Shown in pieces: positions 1-11,259 of a stretch of DNA of 64,000 nt. The notes under the pieces were generated by a model that had not been told where the DNA came from, ran no database searches, and saw only the letters and a list, made by a program, of their open reading frames with translations. The DNA lies in assembly GCA_022560025.1 (NCBI GenBank), contig JAFISE010000017.1, positions 230,924 through 294,923 on the forward strand, read 5' to 3'. A program made the translations under genes and the position numbers. Source of the DNA: Stagonosporopsis chrysanthemi (Eukaryota > Ascomycota > Dothideomycetes > Pleosporales > Didymellaceae). How positions within the stretch are numbered: the first letter of the stretch is position 1; each line of letters begins with the position of its first letter.

Positions 1-2912
1 GCAGGTACTTCTGAACTTCCTCCAGCGCGCCATTTCCCATCGAGCCAAGTCATGTATCTCAAGACTCCTGCGAGATATTGCAAGTTTAGACGAGGAAGAC
101 GACATAAACAAGCGCAACGTCATCCACCGCCTCGTCATCAGCATCGGTCGCACCAAGACTGGCGAGACATCGGACGGCGAAGCACGTCTTCCGCAAAGCC
201 TGTTGGATGCAAGGAACTTCATTGTTCCAGCCACAGCACCCAATAGACAACCGCGACCTTGTACTACCACCGAGGAAGAGTCTACAAAGCTGTTAAGCGC
301 AAATGACGATTCGGTTCAGCTGCTAGTTTATCTCCTTGACCAGCTCAAGCCACACCAGCGCACTGCCCTCAAGTCACGCGATGCCTTTGGACGCTTACCC
401 CTGCACTACGCTGCAGGTTATGGCTTTGTCATTATATGTCAAGTCGTTATAAAACATATGCAGGATTGGGGCCAATTTGATGTCAGCCAAGGTATTGATG
501 CGCAGTATTGGCAGGATGCCGAGGGTGATGCACCGCTCCATCTTAGCGTAAAGGGAGGTCATCCACTGACCACCAAGGCGCTCCTTGAAGCCGAGAACTG
601 GCGCGGCTCAAGCAAGGCAAAAATCACGTTGCGGAAGACTGTTTCCCAATCTGGAGAAGCGCTGGCTCTAGCGACAAAGTCGAACTTTGTAGTTATTGTG
701 AAGTTGCTAGTGCACGCAGGTGTGGACGTCAACTATCAGAACAAACAAGGAGAGACGGCCTTGCACGTTGCTGCGCAATACGGCCACATCGAGTGCGCAC
801 AAGCTCTACTCGAGGCCTCCAACGTCAATAACATCGATCTAGACGTCCCAGAGAATACATTTGCATGGACTCCGTTGTTCAATGCTTGTGTCGACAATCA
901 TTTTCCAGTTGTTGAGCTTCTGGCCACTGCTGGAGCAGACCTGCGACGATATGACAATTCTGGATGGACAGCAAAGGAACAAGCCGCGCTCCGAGGCCAC
1001 ATGAAGATTGCACATTACCTTGCAGAGCTCTGCCCTGCTACAAGTTCTCCGCCAGAAACTACAGCAGATAACAGAATCGCTCGAGCTGGGTCGCCCCCGC
1101 AATCTTCTCTTGATGAAAAAACATCCAAGAATATGGCCCGCGAGATCACGCAGAACGCGCAGAAGGTGCCGGACCCTGTCAAGAGTTTTGGACATCGTTA
1201 CTTGTCAAACGAGACCATGATATTGGTCAGTTTGGGCTCGATGGACATGCGAAAGAATTTTCCGGCTGTTGCACTTGACGATATACCCATGGCCGATGCG
1301 CACACAACTCAGCTCGACACTGCTTTATCAGTCTTCGTATCGGCTTCTGGCGCTACAGGCGAAACATACCCTATTGACTTGCCCGTTCAGGACGTTGCCA
1401 CAGAACCAATTACTTTCATGACCAATGATGTAAGCAAGGTTCGGCTACTCTTCGACATCTGCCCGACTTACGCCGGATCGAAAGATAGCATTGTTGGGCG
1501 CGGCGTTGCTCTGCTCTCTACAATCAAGACCCACATCGGTTCAAAGCGTATTCCCCTACAAGGAGATGTAAAGGTTCCAATCATGGCGGCATCGACTTTA
1601 CAAGTGATTGGCACTGTCAATTTCAATTTCTTAGTGATTACACCTTTCCAGCATCCAAACATGTCCATCACCGAAGAGCACACCTACTGGAAGAAGATGG
1701 CATCAACCATGGTCATTGGCCATCGCGGTCTCGGAAAGAACACCGACAAACAAAGGACGCTACAGCTTGGCGAGAACACGATTCAATCGTTCATCTCAGC
1801 TGCGAATCTGGGTGCCGAGTATGTCGAGTTCGATGTGCAATTGACGAAGGATCTTGTACCTGTCATCTACCACGACTTCTTGGTCAGCGAGACAGGAATT
1901 GATGCTCCGGTGCATACACTCACTTTGGACCAATTTCTACACATAGGTGAAGGCCAGAAGCCACGAACATCCCGCTCTGGTTCCCCAGATAGCTCCACTC
2001 CTGCCGACGGCCTTGACGGAGAGGAGTCACGCCCTAACCCGAAAAGACTGCGGTCTTACTCTGTGGATTTCTCGACTCAGCGTAATATCCACACCGAACG
2101 TCAAGACGAGCTCAAGGAACGCATGAAATACACTCGTGATTACATTAAGAAGGGTTACAAGGGTAATAGTCGTGCAATTTCCATCGGTTCGGATTTTACA
2201 ACGCTCGAGCGCATGTTCAAGAGTAAGGACATACCGGCATCTGTTGGGTTCAATATTGAGATGAAGTACCCCATGCTCCATGAGTCTGAAGAGGAAGAGA
2301 TGGATCAATACGCTGTGGAGCTGAACTCTTTTGTTGACACTGTCTTGCAGGTCGTGTATGACCATTCGAACAAGCGCAGGATAGTGTTCTCCTCCTTCAA
2401 CCCCGACGTATGCCTTATGCTGTCTTTCAAGCAGCCCTCAATTCCTGTTTTGTTCCTCACCGATGCTGGTACATCAGAAGTTGGAGATAAGCGAGCGGCT
2501 AGCTTACAGGAAGCTATTCGGTTTGCCAGTCGATGGAATTTACTGGGCATTGTTAGTGCTGCAGACCCTCTTGTCATGTGTCCAAGGTTTATAAGAATGG
2601 TCAAAGAGAACGGTCTGGTATGCATGACCTACGGCGTACTCAATAATGATCCTAAAAATGTCCGGGTAAGTAAAGAGATTTCGCTTTCACAAGACGTACA
2701 TTCTGATTATGACATAGTTGCAAGAGAAGGAAGGCATCGATGCCGTCATTGTCGACAGTGTCCTCAGCATTCGACAAGGGCTCCAAGCGCCAGGCGCAAG
2801 CGAGGTTAACACCATCAACGGTGCCACACTCCCGCTTCATTCCCCACCTATTCCAGTCGTCAACGAGGGTAACGAACAGGTACCTTCAATTCAGCTCAAC
2901 GGACGTCCTTAG
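1..2912 (+). CDS. GDE1: Glycerophosphodiester phosphodiesterase GDE1-like, 5' partial
   Basis: Cytosolic enzyme that hydrolyses glycerophosphocholine to glycerol-3-phosphate and choline. The reading frame is open to the left window edge (first full codon at base 2), so the N terminus, where an SPX domain is expected, lies outside. About six ankyrin repeats run from roughly base 330 to 1050 (motifs such as LPLHYAAGYG and TALHVAAQYGH). The GDPD catalytic domain begins near base 1710 with the HRG signature; E and D follow in VEFDVQL, and the second catalytic His lies in VIYHD near 1870. A 52-nt intron at 2666-2717 (GTAAGT/TAG) joins NDPKNVR to LQEKEG in frame. The second exon, 2718-2912, completes the barrel (IDAVIVDSV) and adds a low-complexity tail. 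SPX-ANK-GDPD order is the known GDE1 architecture. Confidence 0.93.
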
Positions 2913-3177
2913 ATATACTAGAAATGTAACCATATAGCGGTGGATGAGGAGCGGGTCTTGACCTTTTCTGCATTGCGGTGGCGTTTGTTTGCCCCTCGAT
3001 AGACCATGGCCATTTGAGGGCACAGCTACATTACCTCTATAACTCACCTTGAAGATATCTTTTCAAACAGAGCACGATTTAGTACATGTACTGCAATATT
3101 GTCATACATTCTACTTTTGGAGACAGCTAGCCACGTCCAGCCATCAAGTCCCGAACTTCGGCTGCCGCACTTTTTTC

Positions 3178-4841
3178 CTACCCATGGTCCTCTACAGTAC
3201 TTGCAATCAACTTCTCGTGCCTATCACTCCTCGGCAGCAGTCTGACTTCAAAGGGAGTTGGTCTGCCGATGACGCCTGCTTGAAAGCCATGCGTCAGCTC
3301 AACCTCTCTGCCCTTATCGTCGATACCAGGCTTGATGTTAAAGACTGCAAGCGATTGTGCCATGATCAGGAAAAGACTTGCATCAGCAAACAAGTATCCC
3401 GGGCACCTTCTCCTGCCGAATCCAAACGTCACTTGGGTCGCAAGGGGCTCATTATACGGCTCCTCAAACCTCTCAGGCTGGAACCTTTCTGGATCATGGT
3501 ACACTGCTTTATCGCGTGTGAACCACCATATTGCCGGCATCAACAATGCATCCTTAGGGATGCGATATCCGGCGATGTTGTCCTCTCTATCGGTGCGATG
3601 AGGCAAACCCATAGGAGCTACTGGATGCCAGCGCTGTGCTTCTTCGACGATAAGCGAGATGTACGGGAGTTGGGCACGATCAGCGAATGTCGGTAAACGG
3701 GTCGGCTTAGGTCCAAGGAGGGCATCAAGCTCGGCTTGGACTTTGCCTTGGACGGTGGGGTACATGGCCATCGCTAGGAAGAAGGACTGCATGGTGCTCA
3801 CAGTTGTATCTGCACCTGAAATCTGGGTCAGCATCTAGAGCAGTCATGATCAAAAGGATTTACGTACCCCCAGTTTAGAGCGAAGCTGCTGCAAGCTTGA
3901 TCATATCCATATCTGCCGAGCTTGGACTGCCTTTCTCTTCATCACACTGGAAGAGCGCTTTGGAGACGAAGGAGGGCTCGTTACTGTCTTTCTTCTGTAG
4001 CCTTGCGTATTCAAAAGGAATAGTAATCACATCAGTCATGGTTTGGTTCCATGACCTCGCTGTCTGTTTCCACCCTGTCCCAGGAAACCATTCTGGTAGG
4101 TAGCGCAGCGCTGGTAAAAGGTCTACCGCCCACTTCCCCGGGACGCATGCCTGAGAAAACTGGTCCATGGCTTCGTCTACAAGATCTACCAAAGGATCGG
4201 TGCCGTGCGTCTCAACGGTGTATCCGTACATTGTCTTCAAAATTAATTCTGCTGCTTCTCTGACGAGGTGTCAGCACGCCTTGACCTGGTAATAACAAGA
4301 CGAGTGTGACTCACGTTTGTATGTGCTGAAGTAAGTCTCGGCCATTGTCTTTGTTGGCGCGCCACAGGAATCGAGCCACAACATGCTCCTGCAAAGGCCA
4401 GTACCTCGATACCAAACTTTTCGTTCCGACCTGTTGAAAGGCATGTTTTCGCTGCTTTCGAAACGAGACGTTATTCTGCTGTGATCCCATGATGTGTTCC
4501 CAGCCGCATGAGTTACCAAAAGGCATGACAGGTCTTCCGGAGTGGATCGCAGCTCGTTTGTCCATGAGCTCAGAAGCCATGTCGTTGTCGTGGATAACAA
4601 TCATGGTCTGACCCAGGACATTGAGCGAGAAAATGGGCCCATGTGCTTTCTTCAGTCTGAGCCAATGAAGGAACTCTATACCGCCAGCAGGAGGCAGATC
4701 TCTGACATTTCCAATCAGAGGGACGCCTTCAGGGCCTGGAGGCAAAGGAAATCTTCTTGTTCGACTGTTCAGGACCAGGTCTTTGAGAACATACAGGGCA
4801 AGTGCTATGAGTGAACCCACGAACAAGAGCTGGACAGCCAT
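3178..4841 (-). pseudogene. Cytochrome P450 with an in-frame stop before the I-helix
   Basis: Microsomal monooxygenase of the O-methylsterigmatocystin oxidoreductase-like group by its motifs. Exons on the minus strand: 4841-4315, 4259-3868, 3815-3178; introns 4314-4260 and 3867-3816 have GTGAGT/CAG and GTACGT/CAG boundaries. It has an N-terminal membrane anchor, the proline hinge PLPPGPEG, I-helix GGADTTVS, ExxR in EEAQR and the heme loop FGFGRRRCPGY with Cys at about residue 444. Phasing is correct throughout (519 codons), but codon 304, at 3877-3875, reads TAA where relatives normally have an aromatic residue (ASL-stop-TG then GADTT). No GT donor exists between the preceding ATG and this stop that could splice it out. 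Everything else looks intact, so this is a recent nonsense allele, a sequencing error or a readthrough case. Confidence 0.8.
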
Positions 4842-5330
4842 AGTAATCTGTTGAGTAACAGAAGTTCAGGATGGAGACAACAGTTGCTCCATTTTCAATT
4901 GATACAAGCAAGGTGTCTTATTGAGCGGTTTCGTGTTAACAACGACGGTCAGCAATCTCTAGAAAAGGTAGCCAAACTGATAAGCATGTCTGTAAAAGAC
5001 CCGTAATCTGATTCCTTGGCCATTGAGAAGTCGCAGAAATGACGTTTTTCCTGCGGTAAGCATGGCTGCCCATGCCCGGAACGCAATGCTTATGTGAGGT
5101 CAGGGCCTCTAGCCTGGTATGAAATAACAAGCCAATAGAATTTGGAACGTTCTAGCACGTCAAAGTTAGTGATGGCGGGAGGAAAGGCCTGCTTGGCGCT
5201 TGAGTGGGGTGCCCGCACAAGGCTGACCTGCGGGGGTTTGGCCGGAGACGATCCAATGTCCATCTTCGGTTGCAACCATCACCAATGCCGGTAGACTGGT
5301 CTCAAGTATTGCTTGCTTGCATCACCAGCC
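4842..5330. other. Intergenic, 489 nt
   Basis: Between the divergently transcribed P450 and 2EXR-like genes, so it presumably holds both promoters. No recognisable motif, repeat or RNA gene was seen. Confidence 0.5.
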
Positions 5331-6303
5331 ATGGGGTCAGATACAGAAAGTCTGCTGACGGTCTCCAATCAGTATGATCACTACCAGGAAGCACCGCTCT
5401 CTTGCTGACAGGGCTAAACAGGGTTCAGGATGCCGCGAATGAGGCTAGGGCAGCGGTCGCGGGTGCGAAAAGAGCAGCCAAAGCATTAGAGGCAAAGTAC
5501 GGAGGCCAATAATTGAGTGATAGTTGCTGATGGCCGAAGGCTTTATAGACTGGAGCGAGAGTACAAAGATTGCGAAAGCGACTTGAGAGCTGCTCGGGCG
5601 TACGTGTTCGTAAGCCTCAAGCACTACATTGCTGATTGAAAGTAGGGCGGAAGAAACTGCATACTTGAACTTTACCCAAACGCTCTCGAAGAAGTTCACT
5701 GCGGCGTTCTTGTTCGCTCTTCCAAGAGAACTCCGGGATCACGTGTACTCTTATCTCTGGGATGACGAGGACATCATTCGCCAGACGAAGCGTTCTGTTC
5801 GCGAGTACGCGTGGAGCTATAGAATGCCTGAGTTCTGCGCTCCTCCGTACGTTCAACCAGATCATGTTGGACGAGTTGTTGCGGAAGAGCTCGCGTTAAG
5901 CATCTACAAGAGGGCTTTCGGAACAAAGCTTCACGTTACCGTCAGCGCTGGACACATACACAAGTTCCTCGCAGCCAACCCTTTGAAGAGTAGTCTCAGG
6001 CCTGCCGATTGTATTGAAGCCCTAGATATCGAGTGGTATCCGAATGAGTACTCCGATGAAGATGTCGCGCATTCTTGTCGAGACCTGGCGGCTTACAACT
6101 TTTCGCGGCCGATTCCTGTCAAGCTTATCCTAGGTAAATTCTCGCCTACCGTGGAGGAAAAATCAACGCAGACAGTAGCTCTGAAGAGTCAACTCGGTAT
6201 CTTCAAGCCCGTATACGATGCATTGGTGAGAAGAAAGTGCCCTGTCACAATCGAATCGCTTTCCGGACATGAGGCTGAGGTGGAATTTTTCACCAGAGAG
6301 TGA
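5331..6303 (+). CDS. 2EXR/F-box-like hypothetical protein with coiled-coil N terminus
   Basis: Function unknown. The ATG at 5331 opens a four-exon gene that phases exactly: 5331-5371, 5422-5496, 5540-5599, 5643-6303, giving 278 aa. Introns are 50, 43 and 43 nt; donors are GTATGA, GTACGG and GTACGT. Residues about 14-62 are alanine-, glutamate- and lysine-rich and look coiled-coil (AAVAGAKRAAKALEAK, then LYRLEREYKD). Residues about 84-97 carry FALPRELRDHVYSYL, the amphipathic entry motif of fungal 2EXR/F-box-like proteins. The rest is globular with no catalytic motif. The middle exons are inferred from phase and coil continuity; the last exon is the best supported part. Such proteins form large, lineage-specific families in Pleosporales. 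Confidence 0.6.
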
Positions 6304-7480
6304 TATGCTTACTTGAAAAGTCTGGTAGGTCTACTTTTGAGGAATTGGTTGACTCGGTTCCTCGAGGGAAGTCCCTGCTGTGCGAGCCCAATGCTTACGA
6401 TGAAATTGCAAACAGGGCATACCGGGATATCCGATGCGGGACTGGGTTCTTGTTATCCAACAATGGAACTTATTTCAAGGGAGTAACTAAAATGATCATG
6501 CTGGCTTCTCCGATCACAATGGCGGGGGCAACAACTTCGCAAGCAGGAGCTGATGTCACGTGGTTTGCTGACGCCAACCCAACCTCCTGCACCTGCAACC
6601 TCAACGGTGACACGTCGCTCCCGATCTCTTGTTGCATCATCAGGGCTACGATGCGTGGTGGATATTACGACATGCTCAACTGCGAGGAGTGCCACAACGG
6701 CTCTGAGAATCTCATAGGTCTGGTCGAGAGCCTAAATTTCCTTGCTTCCGTGAGAACCTTAGCGCTGTGCTGAGCTACTGCACAACTTACTTTATTGCTA
6801 GCGCTATAACGACTTGAGCCGTTGAGCTCAGGCAAGCAGGTGCTGCTAAGCTCCGATCACGAGTCCTTTTCGTGACCAACTTCACGTAAGCGCAGACTTC
6901 GCGTTGATAACTGTATTTCTACGTCAATCTGTTCGCAAGGTTCCCGCAATTTTGTAATGACACTACACTAGCGCATTCTATTTCATCTTGTGAACCTGTT
7001 GAAAGTCAGCCCCCACGTAAGGGCGAACACCGCAGCATTCACCTCAGCTGACACACATGAGGCATCATACGAGTTGACAAAACTCAACTCGGACCAAAGG
7101 AGATGGAGGGGACCCGGTTGCTTTCACGAAGACGCTCCAGAGTTTCTATTTATTACCGAAATTCAAGTATCGGCATATTTCTCGTTGGTGCTAAGAGGCT
7201 GCTGGCTTCATTTCACATTGCAGCACATAGAACCCCGCAGATGTAGAATTAGCAAATCAGACAAGAGAAGGGTCTCTTGCGCAGCTGGGCATGTGTAAGC
7301 TATACTGGCGCTCGCCTTATTGCGTCAGAACGGGTCTATATAGTCCAGTGGTTCCCCAATCTTGTTTCCTCTTGGCTGAGTCTTTTCAGCTGCTTATTCG
7401 CGGCGAGCGTCATCAAACTTGGACAAAAGCTTGCCATAACGGTGGTCTCTCCCGCCTGATGATCCGACAATCTCTTCAAT
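6304..7480. other. Intergenic, about 1.2 kb
   Basis: A 157-codon frame (6300-6773, plus strand, GTG-led and overlapping the stop of the previous gene) shows no family resemblance and is probably chance. The rest is the upstream region of the kelch gene. No RNA gene or repeat was recognised. Confidence 0.4.
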
Positions 7481-9729
7481 ATGGCTATGCAGTTCTTGCT
7501 ATTCAGCGCAGCACTGTCAACTACCATCGCGCAACAGAACGTTGGAGATCCTATCAATGATTTTTGTCGGCGCCACCGACACCAGACATGTATCGTTGAC
7601 TCAAAACTTTACATAGACGGTGGTAAAGTATTTTACGGAGGATTTGTGGACAATAGTAGCATCGCGGAGCAAAGTGAGTGGTGGAATTGCAGTGAGCTGA
7701 CCTGGCTGATCACTTTAGACACCCGTCTACTGTGGGAGAACGTTTTGGATACCCAGAATGACTACAAATTCCCCGCCCAGTACGACAACCTGACCAAGGT
7801 AAACATTTTCTAAGGATACTCATGACTTACCTTCAAAGACCTCTGTACTAACGACCCATATAGGACCCCGAGATACCTTCTGTGAGCGGTGGTGTACTTT
7901 GGCCTGACTCCACCAACAAACTGTTCTATCTATTTGGCGGCGAATATGATAGCGCGAGCGATGTAAAGTCTTTCACCACGCTTTGGCTTTACGACATCAT
8001 TTATAACACCTGGAATCGCTCGAGCGCCTCAGATGGCTCTTTGACTGACATCAAGTGGCCAGCTCTCGGTGCAGGGACCGTCACAGATACAGGAACAGCA
8101 TATTACTATGGTGGCTACTTGAGCAACCTTTCCATGAAGGACTGGAGTGGCGATCGTTTAATGTTGAACTCACTGACGTCTTTTAACATGAACACTCGGA
8201 CTTGGCAAAATAACACTTATGAACAGACACCGCGAGCAGAAGGATCCCTTCATTTCATCCCAGCCTCAGAGTCAGGCATGCTTGTGTACTTCGGCGGTGT
8301 TGAGATGCATGACGGCGTAACTTCCTATGTGAGCATTTATCCTCTCATCTTTGTAACACCCGCTCTAACGTTTTGCAGGCAAACATGAGCGTAAGTATTC
8401 AAACACGAATTGATGGCAGGACTGACACTATCCCCATCATAGAGCATCCAGCTCTTTGACATTGCCAACAATAGGTGGTTCACTCAGCCAGCTAGTGGTG
8501 AAATCCCTTCGCCAAGGCGCGGATCTTGTGTAGGAGTCATTTGGGCGAAGGACAGATCTTCGTACAACTTGCAAGTATGATGATTACGGATTCGTGCGAC
8601 TGCTGACGTCGAGAAGCTACGTATATGGGGGGATCACCACCAATGAAGAAGCAGTAGATGAGCTATACGTTCTGACTCTGCCCTCATTCCAATGGAAATC
8701 AGTACTTCTCTCTCTGATGAAACCTTTATTCGAGATGTTCGAGCGCTAATGTGCACAGGTATACCCAGAATCCATTCCAAATTATCTTGGAGGAAAAGCT
8801 TGGATGTCCTGCAACATCGTCCGCGATTCGCAGATGATCATCATCGGTGGCCAGTACACAAACGCTTCATTGACAGAATGTGATGTCCCCAAGATTGGTG
8901 GCCAGCATGGTCTCTTCCTTGGGCAAGAAGCCACTGAGCAAAGGGTCTGGTGGCATGCAATTCAAGACAACACCACAGGGTACAGAGTACCTGACAACAT
9001 TGTTTCTCTTGTGGGCGGCGGGTACGTCTTCATGCGACCATGTGATTGAGAAGAGCTTTAAGTTGACACCACAACAGTACTGACGGACATGCTACGGTAA
9101 CGGCCCCAACAGCAGGATTTGCAGTACGCGATCTGTCAGTTTACTTTGGAGCCACAGCTTCCGCGTCGCCGCGAACAGCGTCTAGATACATACCACCAAC
9201 GAAAACAGCAAGCCCAACGGACCAGCCGTCATCGAATTCGAATACGGGTGCTATCGCAGGCGGAGTGATTGGTGGAGTAGTTGGCCTGGCCGCCATTGTC
9301 GGAATAGTATTCTGCTGCCTGCGCCGCCGACACCGCAAGCAAGCTGGATCTGGTCCATCCGAGCTTGCACAAACATCTGCAATCGATCCGCACAGCCCTG
9401 CCATGACCCACAAAACGGGTGCTCCCTACTCTGTTCACGGAAGCTCTATGCATTCTCCAATGGTAGAAGCACCTGCGTATACGTCGCAGGGCTCATCGCC
9501 CAACTCCTGGAACGGCGAGCGCCCGAATTTCTACCAGGGGATACCGCAAGCTCAACAGGATATCTACAACCAACCACTACCTTACTACCCTCCACCTCCT
9601 GAATCAGCCTTTTCACCGAATAAGCAGCAAAATCCGCAGGATGTGACGCATGAGCTACCGAGCACAGGGACACCGGCTCTTTCTGAGTTACCGAACATCA
9701 AAAGTCCAGTGCCGAAACGAGCAGTATAA
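7481..9729 (+). CDS. Secreted/membrane-anchored kelch-repeat protein
   Basis: Cell-surface type I membrane protein with an extracellular kelch beta-propeller. Eight exons: 7481-7673, 7719-7798, 7864-8328, 8379-8390, 8443-8561, 8617-8701, 8759-9021, 9078-9729 (622 aa, phase-consistent). The start MAMQFLLFSAALSTTIAQQ is a signal peptide. Kelch-type glycine pairs recur (FYGGFV, YLFGGEY, YYGGYL, VYFGGVE, YVYGGIT, IIIGGQY) with many N-glycosylation sites. Near the C terminus a Ser/Thr stalk precedes one transmembrane helix (GAIAGGVIGGVVGLAAIVGIVF), then CC-LRRRHRK and a Pro/Tyr-rich cytoplasmic tail. Exon 4 is only 12 nt. The exon 5/6 junction is the least certain: the GTACAA donor is used because the later GTATGA donor breaks phase. 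Ligand and role are unknown; such proteins are common in Pleosporales. Confidence 0.8.
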
Positions 9730-11259
9730 TTTATTTATCTGGGGAAAGGCAGCATCAGATACCTGGGATCTCTAGTTTGTACAACTTCGGGCGATGATTG
9801 AGATAAAAGTTTGGAACAAGCAGTCAGAATGCAGGCATCCAACATTAGTTTAATGATTTTTGCTGCCTACGTTATCAATGACAATCTAATTCCTTCAAGG
9901 TGGACCCTAAGACGGTACTCCTTTATGCACGATCATGCCTTGCCGAAACTTAGAACCAATGAATCACGGTAAATTAGCCGAGTCAATCAATGATTACAAT
10001 CACCTCACGTGTGGTGGTGGGCAAAGCGGGGATACGCGTGACACACCAGGAGCATGTCAATAACACACATTCGCACTAAGGCACACATGTATATCTATAC
10101 CTAGGTGTAAACGGCAGAATCGAACCAATCTTTTGTTTATCGAGCTTTCAGTGCCTGCGATGGGTCCTATAGAGGTTTCTCCCTACGAGATTTTACTCTG
10201 AAGGGGCACAAGGCATATACACTGTGAAAACCGGAGGATTACAGTGTGGAAGGAAGACAGTATATTATCAAATTCTGGCAGGGTATGATGCTAGAGGAGG
10301 ACTTTACGACTGGCGGTGGCTTCCCCCTATGACTACGCTACACCTTAATAGCCTATGTTCTATAGGGTATAAGGTACCTAAGTAGCACACTTAACCAAGA
10401 AACTGTGTTTAGAGAAAGCCAGGGGCTGTAACTCCTGACTCCCTCGCTGCTTCACACGTCGTTTATACCCCACGGGAGGTCTGCGTAGTTAGAAGCTCGC
10501 TTCGCGACGTTGATAAATCCAATCTAGTCCAAGTGCCTGCGATGGTTGTCGGGCCCGCTATACGACGACAGAGGTCATCGTCGCGCTATGCAGTGGATGC
10601 ACAGTGACCGTCCACTGAGACCATGGTGAGGAGAAGCTCGCTTTTTTTGTCTAATCAGATTTACATAATGCCTCATTTCATGTTTTGTGTGCGTTATAAT
10701 TACTACAGAATGCAGTTCAAATTGTGGTTATCTGGCGTGTAGCCTTACAACACAGCAACGACAGAGTTAAGACTTGTAGAACCGAGGATTCATAGAGAGG
10801 AATCTGACGTACTTTATTTTTATTTTTGTAGTACATTTTGACTTGTTGCGTTCTGACGTTGTGACAGAGCGGGCTTGCGTTGGTGTTTTTCGCTTTGAGC
10901 GGACGCCATTGTTGCCTAAACGGTCCTGGAGCCTGATTGAGTACGTGGAGTTTAATTGGCATGATTGGTTTCATCCAAGCTAGTCATGACTAGGTCGACT
11001 GCGGAAGCACGAATTAACAGCCGTAATGCAGTCCCAACATTATTGGAAGGGGCAGTTCCCTGCTTGCCAAGCTCAGCCACTGTTGCCTGTTCTGTTTACG
11101 CCTTGAGTGCAACTTCTCGTTTAGAAAAGGACCCTTCTTGTCTTCGTCCTATACTGCCATATCATTTCAACATCTCTAAGGTTTTGAATTGTCTACCGCC
11201 TCTCAACGTACGCATTATCATTGCAAGCACCTCCAACGGCTCCAATCGGTAACATCAGC
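9730..11259. other. Gene-poor 1.5 kb interval with short direct repeats
   Basis: No convincing reading frame on either strand. It contains two copies of a 13-mer beginning GTGCCTGCGATGG (10151-10163 and 10533-10545) and two copies of AGAAGCTCGCTT (10491-10502 and 10632-10643). These may be scraps of a decayed dispersed element or chance. The right end is the promoter of the rvt gene. Confidence 0.35.

Noticed and set aside
6300..6773. 157-codon frame after the 2EXR-like gene
   Set aside because: Starts at GTG, no recognisable domain, competing frame on the other strand; kept only as a note.
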